DNA of 18,560 nt, from contig JAEYVD010000735.1 of assembly GCA_023432075.1 (NCBI GenBank), positions 1-18,560 on the forward strand, given 5' to 3'. Source of the stretch: Pseudomonadota bacterium (GTDB lineage Bacteria > Pseudomonadota > Gammaproteobacteria > Burkholderiales > Burkholderiaceae_B). Below are positions 14,746 through 18,560 of the stretch, piece by piece. A program made the position numbers and the translations under genes. The notes below the pieces were generated by a model that worked only from the letters and a program-made list of their open reading frames with translations, was not told the origin of the DNA and ran no database searches. Position 1 is the first letter of the stretch, and each line of letters starts with the position of its first letter.

Positions 14746-15359
14746 GGTTGGGCGTAGGCCAGGCCGGACGCAACGCTCTCGGCGCGCAGCGTTTCATCCA
14801 GCGTGATGGTTCGGGAGGTGGCGCGAAAGACCGCGGCCGTTTGCAGCAGTTCGGGAAGCGGCATGCCGGCCCACAGCGAGATATCGGCGGTACCGCGGCA
14901 GGCCTTGACCACGATCATCGACATGGTGCTGTTGTCGACGTTGCTCCCGCCCGTGTCGGGCCGGTCCTGCGGCAGCACGCCGGTGTATTGGCCGCCGGAG
15001 GCCGGTGCGTCGCACAGGCCGTCCGCGCCGCCGCGCTGCAGCGCCCAGGCGATGCGGCCGGACTCCAGCACGTTCAGGATGATGAGCTGCTGCATGTCCT
15101 CGTGGCCTTGCATGGCGATCCGCGCCAGCGCGTCGACGCCGCCGGCCGTCAGCGCGGGCTGCGCCGCGATGTTCAGCGCCATGGCGCCCGCGGCGTTTTC
15201 CACGCGGATGCGTTCGCTATGGATGCGCTGCATGTCGGCGCCGATCATGCCCACGCCCAGCAGGATGGGCAGGGCCAGCGCCGCCTCCACGGCCAGCGCG
15301 CCGCGCTGGCGCCGGCGCGGCGCCAAGGCGCGTTGGAATGGACGCGGCGCGGCGGTCAC
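14742..15359 (-). CDS. tadF: TadF-like pseudopilin of the Tad pilus
   Basis: This 205-residue protein starts with GTG inside the tadE stop (GTGA), with AAGGG eight bases upstream as ribosome site. A basic leader (QRALAPRRRQRG) precedes a TadE/TadF-type prepilin site RRQRG|ALAVEAALALPI, with Glu at +5 of the predicted mature protein, and a single hydrophobic segment (21-40). Such pseudopilins are processed by the TadV-type prepilin peptidase and are needed for Flp pilus assembly. The periplasmic part has two cysteines (Cys116, Cys154), which could form a disulfide, and the strand STMSMIVVKAC. Naming it tadF rather than a second tadE rests on its position between tadE and tadG. Confidence 0.87.
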   Translation of the reverse strand: MTAAPRPFQRALAPRRRQRGALAVEAALALPILLGVGMIGADMQRIHSERIRVENAAGAMALNIAAQPALTAGGVDALARIAMQGHEDMQQLIILNVLESGRIAWALQRGGADGLCDAPASGGQYTGVLPQDRPDTGGSNVDNSTMSMIVVKACRGTADISLWAGMPLPELLQTAAVFRATSRTITLDETLRAESVASGLAYAQP

Positions 15360-15886
15360 GGCTGCGACCCTTCGGCGCGTTGCGGCAGGTAGGCCAGCAC
15401 CTGCTGATAGCGGTAGCGGAATGCGCCGCTGTCCACGCCCAGGAGGCGCGGCAGCGGCGTGATGAAGTCCTTGCGCACGTCGACCTCGATGCGCCAGGCG
15501 GGCACGTTGGTCAAGGTCGCGGCGGGTGCCTCGGTCTCGTCCTCGGCGCCGCCGCCCAGGGCGTCCAGCGACGCAAAGCGCTCGACTTCGACGGTGGCGA
15601 TGTTCTCGTCGTCCAGGTAGTTGTGCGAGGCGGCCACCATGCGCGCGCGCACCAGCGATTCGATGGCGCCGCCGTCCTGCAGCCCCGCCGCGCCGTCCTG
15701 GCGGAACTGCTGCACCGCGCGTTCCAGCGCGCTGGCGCCCATGTTGATGGTCAGGCCGATGTTGGCCAGCTCCATGAACATCATCGCCGCGGCGATCACG
15801 ACGGGCAGCACGTAGGCGGCCTCGACCGACAGCGAACCGTGTTGGCCGCGCAGGAACCGGCGCGCGCGGAGCGTGTGGTCAGCCAT
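15356..15886 (-). CDS. tadE: TadE-like pseudopilin of the Tad pilus
   Basis: This 176-residue protein has a basic leader (MADHTLRARRFLRGQHG) and the prepilin-type site HG|SLSVEAAYVLPVVIAA with Glu at +5, followed by one membrane helix (about 18-40) and a periplasmic domain of mixed strands. The open frame extends 25 codons upstream, but that extension (several Cys and Trp, reading across tadD) looks unlike protein of this family. I choose the ATG at 15886, which has AGAGG nine bases upstream and overlaps tadD by 8 bases. The family role is assembly or priming of the Flp pilus after processing by the prepilin peptidase. It lies between tadD and tadF in the canonical tad order. Confidence 0.9.
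   Translation of the reverse strand: MADHTLRARRFLRGQHGSLSVEAAYVLPVVIAAAMMFMELANIGLTINMGASALERAVQQFRQDGAAGLQDGGAIESLVRARMVAASHNYLDDENIATVEVERFASLDALGGGAEDETEAPAATLTNVPAWRIEVDVRKDFITPLPRLLGVDSGAFRYRYQQVLAYLPQRAEGSQP
15368..15372 (-). promoter_or_regulatory. Shine-Dalgarno (AAGGG) for tadF
   Basis: AAGGG lies eight bases before the GTG at 15359-15357, within the 3' end of tadE. It supports the GTG start. Confidence 0.55.
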
Positions 15887-16844
15887 TGCCGTTCGCCTCT
15901 TTTTCGCGCAGTTGCAGCACGTGGCGGCTGGCGGCCAACAGTTCGCTGGCCACCGGCGCACCGTCGCGGATGCGTTGGCGCCGCTGCGCGAAGTCGGTCA
16001 GCGCCTGCGGCACCAGCGCGGGCGCCATGATGCCTTCCAGCGTCTTGCGGGCCGCGCCGTCGTCGCCTTGCAGGACCTGCGCGAAGGCGAGATTGAGCTT
16101 GAGCGTCGGAAGCTGGACGGCGTCGGCCTGCGACAGGAGCCGGATGGCTTCCTGGGCGTCGCCGCTGGCCAGGTGCGACAGCGCCAGGTTATTCAGGACG
16201 CGAAAGTCCGAGGGATCCAGCTCCCAGGCTTGCGCAAGGAGCTTGCGGGCCTGCGCGTGGTCGCCGCTTGCGTCCAGCAGCACGCCTTTGGCGTTCAGCG
16301 CGGCCACGTTATTGGGGTCGGCCGCCAGGGTGCAATCGAAGTCCTGCATCGCGGCGTCGCGCTGGCCCAGCGCCATGCGGGCGCGGCCCAGCCCGTTGCA
16401 CAGCGTGACCGTCGCGGCCGGCGTAAGCGTCGTGCTGGATTCGTTCAGGGCGCGGCGCGCGCGGCCAAAGAGCGCCAGATTGTCGCGTGGCGCCTGGGTG
16501 GGCGCGGCCACGCTGGCGTACTCCAGAAGTTCCAGCGGCTTCAGGCTGCCCCGTTGTTCCAGCTGCGCGTAGACGCCGGCCGCGCCTTCGTAGCGGCCCT
16601 GGTCGCGCAAGAGGCGAGCCAGCTTCAGGCCCTCTGCCGCCGGGTCGCCGTTGCTGGCCAGCGGACGCGGCGACGCGTTGCCGCCGCTGGATTGGGTCAG
16701 CAGGTTGCGGCTGCTGGGCGCGGCGGCCGGGTCTGTCTTGGTGAATGTGCTGCATGCGCTCAGCATGACGGCCAGCAGCAGCACGCCGCCGGCGCGGCCA
16801 AGGCGCACGGCGGGCAGCGGAAACAGGGGATGGGTTGCGATCAT
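15879..16844 (-). CDS. tadD: TadD-like TPR lipoprotein of the Tad pilus
   Basis: This 321-residue protein has a lipoprotein signal with lipobox MLSA|C (Cys31) and then a Ser/Pro/Asn-rich linker. TPR-type helical pairs follow at about 68-96 (EGLKLARLLRDQGRYEGAAG), 146-178, 180-212 (ALNAKGVLLDASGDHAQARK, ending LDPSD) and 214-245 (LNNLALSHLASGDAQEAIRL). TadD lipoproteins act in the periplasm at the outer membrane, where they are thought to help secretin assembly like pilotin/TPR proteins of other type IV pilus systems. The ATG overlaps the tadC stop (ATGA, 4 bases). Length and layout are ordinary for the family, and nothing looks broken. Confidence 0.92.
   Translation of the reverse strand: MIATHPLFPLPAVRLGRAGGVLLLAVMLSACSTFTKTDPAAAPSSRNLLTQSSGGNASPRPLASNGDPAAEGLKLARLLRDQGRYEGAAGVYAQLEQRGSLKPLELLEYASVAAPTQAPRDNLALFGRARRALNESSTTLTPAATVTLCNGLGRARMALGQRDAAMQDFDCTLAADPNNVAALNAKGVLLDASGDHAQARKLLAQAWELDPSDFRVLNNLALSHLASGDAQEAIRLLSQADAVQLPTLKLNLAFAQVLQGDDGAARKTLEGIMAPALVPQALTDFAQRRQRIRDGAPVASELLAASRHVLQLREKEANGNG
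15896..15900 (-). promoter_or_regulatory. Shine-Dalgarno (AGAGG) that decides the tadE start
   Basis: AGAGG lies nine bases before the ATG at 15886. It favours this start over the in-frame one at 15961. Confidence 0.6.
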
Positions 16845-17782
16845 TGCATCAGGGTCCGGATAACGCGCATGAGCGCGGGCGTGGCGACGATGGCGACCAC
16901 CGGCGGCAGGATGAGGGTCATGAGGGGCACGCTGAGCTGCGCGGGCAGCTTGCCGGCCTTCTCTTCCAGTTCAAGGATCAGGCGGCTGCGGCTTTCTTCG
17001 GCAATCGTGCGCAGCGCCTGCGCGAGCGGCGTGCCATAGCGTTCGGCCTGCACCAGCGAACTCACCATGCTTTCGATGGTCGGCACGCGGGTGCGGTCGG
17101 CCAGGTGGCGCAGCGCGGCGGCACGGTCGGGCAGCAGTTGCAACTCGGCGCTGGTAAAGGCCAGTTCGTCTGCCATGGCGGGCGCGCTGAACGCCAGCTC
17201 GCGCGACACCACTTTCAGGATGCGCGGAAACGGCAGGCCGGCCTCGGCGCAGATCACCATCAGGTCCAGCGCGTCGGGCATGCTGCGGGCCAGCGCTTCG
17301 TGACGCCGGCCGGCGCGCAGCTTGACCAGCATCTCGGGCAAGGTCGTGCCGACAAAGAGCGAGATCAGGCCCACCGCCAGCCCCGACAAGCCAAAGCGCG
17401 TCTGCGGGCTGGTCAGCAGCCACAGCGCCAGCGCGCACAGCACCACGCCGCTGCCGTACTTGGCGGCCATGAACAGGCCGGTGGCTTCGGCGCGGCGCCA
17501 GCCAGCCTGCGCCAGCAGCCGTTCCGTGGCCAGGCGGTCCTGTCCGGTGCCCGCCAGCTTCATGCCGAAGGCGGCAAGGCGCTGGGCCGCGGGCGGCAGC
17601 GGGGAACTGGCGTCCAGCGCGATCGATATCGTGCGATCGGCGGCGGCTCGGCCGCGGCGGCCGAGCCGCTCGTGCAGGGGATTGCGGCGCGACTCGGCAC
17701 GTGCGAGCCAGACGGCCAGGACGAGGGCGGCGATGAAGGCCAGGAGCAGCAGGGGCGCCAGGGGGTCGGAAAGCAGGGTCAT
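16841..17782 (-). CDS. tadC: TadC inner-membrane platform protein of the Tad pilus (type II secretion F domain)
   Basis: This 313-residue protein has membrane segments at about 9-26, 105-123, 130-148 and 284-303. A T2SSF domain spans about 165-290, with MPDALDLMVICAEAGLPF, VPTIESMVSSLVQAERYGTP and LAQALRTIAEESRSRLI as typical signatures. TadC and TadB together form the GspF-like platform on which the TadA ATPase drives pilin assembly. The ATG lies 22 bases after the tadB stop without an obvious ribosome site, and its own stop is shared with the tadD start. The protein is full length for the family. Confidence 0.95.
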   Translation of the reverse strand: MTLLSDPLAPLLLLAFIAALVLAVWLARAESRRNPLHERLGRRGRAAADRTISIALDASSPLPPAAQRLAAFGMKLAGTGQDRLATERLLAQAGWRRAEATGLFMAAKYGSGVVLCALALWLLTSPQTRFGLSGLAVGLISLFVGTTLPEMLVKLRAGRRHEALARSMPDALDLMVICAEAGLPFPRILKVVSRELAFSAPAMADELAFTSAELQLLPDRAAALRHLADRTRVPTIESMVSSLVQAERYGTPLAQALRTIAEESRSRLILELEEKAGKLPAQLSVPLMTLILPPVVAIVATPALMRVIRTLMQ

Positions 17783-17804
17783 GGCAGCTAGGTCGCGGGG
17801 CAGG

Positions 17805-18560
17805 TCAGCGGATCCGCTTGACCATCAGGTGGGTGATGAACAGGCCGAGCCCAACGCTGGCGGCCGCGTAGATCATCACCTTGACCCCCGCCGCGTCGTT
17901 GAACATGAAGCGAAAGTCGTCCGGCGAGTTCAGGTACATGTAGAGCAGCACGCCGGGCACCAGCAGCGCCACGATCTTGGCCGAGGCACGGGCTTCGGAC
18001 GTCTTGGCCTGCACCTTCATGCCCAGCTCGGCGCGCGCGCGCAGCGTGGCGGACAGGCGCTCCAGCGTGTCGCCAAGCCGCCCGCCAGACTCCTGGCTGA
18101 TGATGAGGATGACGGCAAAGAACCGGTATTCCGGCAGCGGCACGCGCTGCGCGGACGATTGCATGGCCTGCTTGAGCGGCACGCCGAGCTTGAGCCAGTT
18201 CTCTATCTCGCGCAGTTCGGGCGCCAGCGGACCATGCAGGTGATCGGCGGCGATGCCGAACGCACTTTGCAGCGGCACGCCGGAGCGGCAGATGCGGGTG
18301 ATGCCGTCGATGGCTTCGGGCAGGCTGCGCGCCAGCGCGGCCAGGTGCTTGGCCATGGCCTGTTGATAAAGCATGGTGCAGAGCGCCGCCCACAGCACGG
18401 GCGCGGCGAGCAGCGCCAGGACGAACGGCGTGCCCGTCATGCGCACCAGCGCCAGCGCCCCGACCAGCGCGGCGGCGGCAGAGACGAGGATGCGCTGGCG
18501 CAGCGTGGGCAGCCAGCCCAGCGCGCGCAGGCCGTCGCGCAAGCGGGCCAGGCGCTGGCC
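17805..18560 (-). CDS. tadB: TadB inner-membrane platform protein of the Tad pilus, 5' end cut by window edge
   Basis: 251 residues are visible and the frame stays open to the right edge, so the true start lies outside; a TTG at 18542 is unlikely to be the start. Membrane segments lie at about visible residues 24-40, 45-61, 195-211 and 226-246. A T2SSF domain occupies about 77-175, with LPEAIDGITRICRSGVPLQS, EIENWLKLGVPLKQAM and IISQESGGRLGDTLERLSAT. TadB proteins are usually about 320 residues, so some 70 residues are probably missing. It partners with TadC as the inner-membrane base of the Flp pilus machine. Confidence 0.95.
   Translation of the reverse strand, partial: GQRLARLRDGLRALGWLPTLRQRILVSAAAALVGALALVRMTGTPFVLALLAAPVLWAALCTMLYQQAMAKHLAALARSLPEAIDGITRICRSGVPLQSAFGIAADHLHGPLAPELREIENWLKLGVPLKQAMQSSAQRVPLPEYRFFAVILIISQESGGRLGDTLERLSATLRARAELGMKVQAKTSEARASAKIVALLVPGVLLYMYLNSPDDFRFMFNDAAGVKVMIYAAASVGLGLFITHLMVKRIR

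Noticed and set aside
15887..15961. Longer tadE with a 25-residue N-terminal extension
   Set aside because: The extension is Cys/Trp-rich, lies within tadD, and does not fit a prepilin leader. The ATG at 15886 has a ribosome site and gives a normal leader.
18540..18542. TTG as the start of tadB
   Set aside because: The frame is open to the edge, and the protein would lack the N-terminal part usual for TadB. The gene is better treated as cut by the window.

Overview
The window looks like a high-GC betaproteobacterial chromosome, most probably Burkholderiales and close to Achromobacter/Bordetella (Alcaligenaceae). That placement rests on GC-rich codon use, the tad gene order and the style of the giant repeat protein; no rRNA or housekeeping marker is present to prove it. 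Every gene I can support lies on the minus strand, so the window is read from right to left.

Right part (about 18560 to 13195): six consecutive genes of a Tad (tight adherence, Flp-type type IVc) pilus locus in the canonical order tadB (its 5' end is cut by the window edge), tadC, tadD, tadE, tadF, tadG. tadB and tadC encode the inner-membrane platform, tadD a TPR lipoprotein, tadE and tadF pseudopilin-like proteins with a G|xxxxE processing site, and tadG a membrane-anchored protein with a vWA-like fold. Most of these genes overlap by 4 to 8 bases. The TadA ATPase, secretin, prepilin peptidase and Flp pilin are not in the window and presumably lie beyond the right edge.

Middle (13155 to 3046): one enormous gene for a 3369-residue, cysteine-free protein. 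It starts with a LEPR-XLL motif rather than a Sec signal peptide. It contains four seven-bladed lactonase/YVTN-type beta-propellers (28 blades by my count) interspersed with five modules of one beta-sandwich type (A), three of another (B), and two pairs of dystroglycan-type cadherin/He_PIG domains. It ends in a Pro/Gly/Asn linker and a unique C-terminal region without RTX repeats. It follows tadG by only 39 bases.

Left part (3037 to 1): a TolC/NodT-type outer-membrane factor predicted to be a lipoprotein, a short HlyD-type periplasmic adaptor with a Sec signal, and a partial gene that starts with GTG inside the stop of the adaptor gene and runs off the left edge. These are best read as export machinery for the giant protein. 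No ABC-transporter ATPase is present here. From memory of related LEPR-XLL loci, I infer that the missing inner-membrane part lies to the left and may be a second HlyD-like protein plus an M50-type membrane metallopeptidase rather than a classical HlyB.

The layout suggests a single surface-adhesion unit in which Tad pilus biogenesis and a giant exported surface protein with its exporter are encoded head to tail and may be co-transcribed. There is no gene-free stretch longer than about 40 bases. I saw no tRNA, rRNA, CRISPR array, insertion sequence or convincing terminator.
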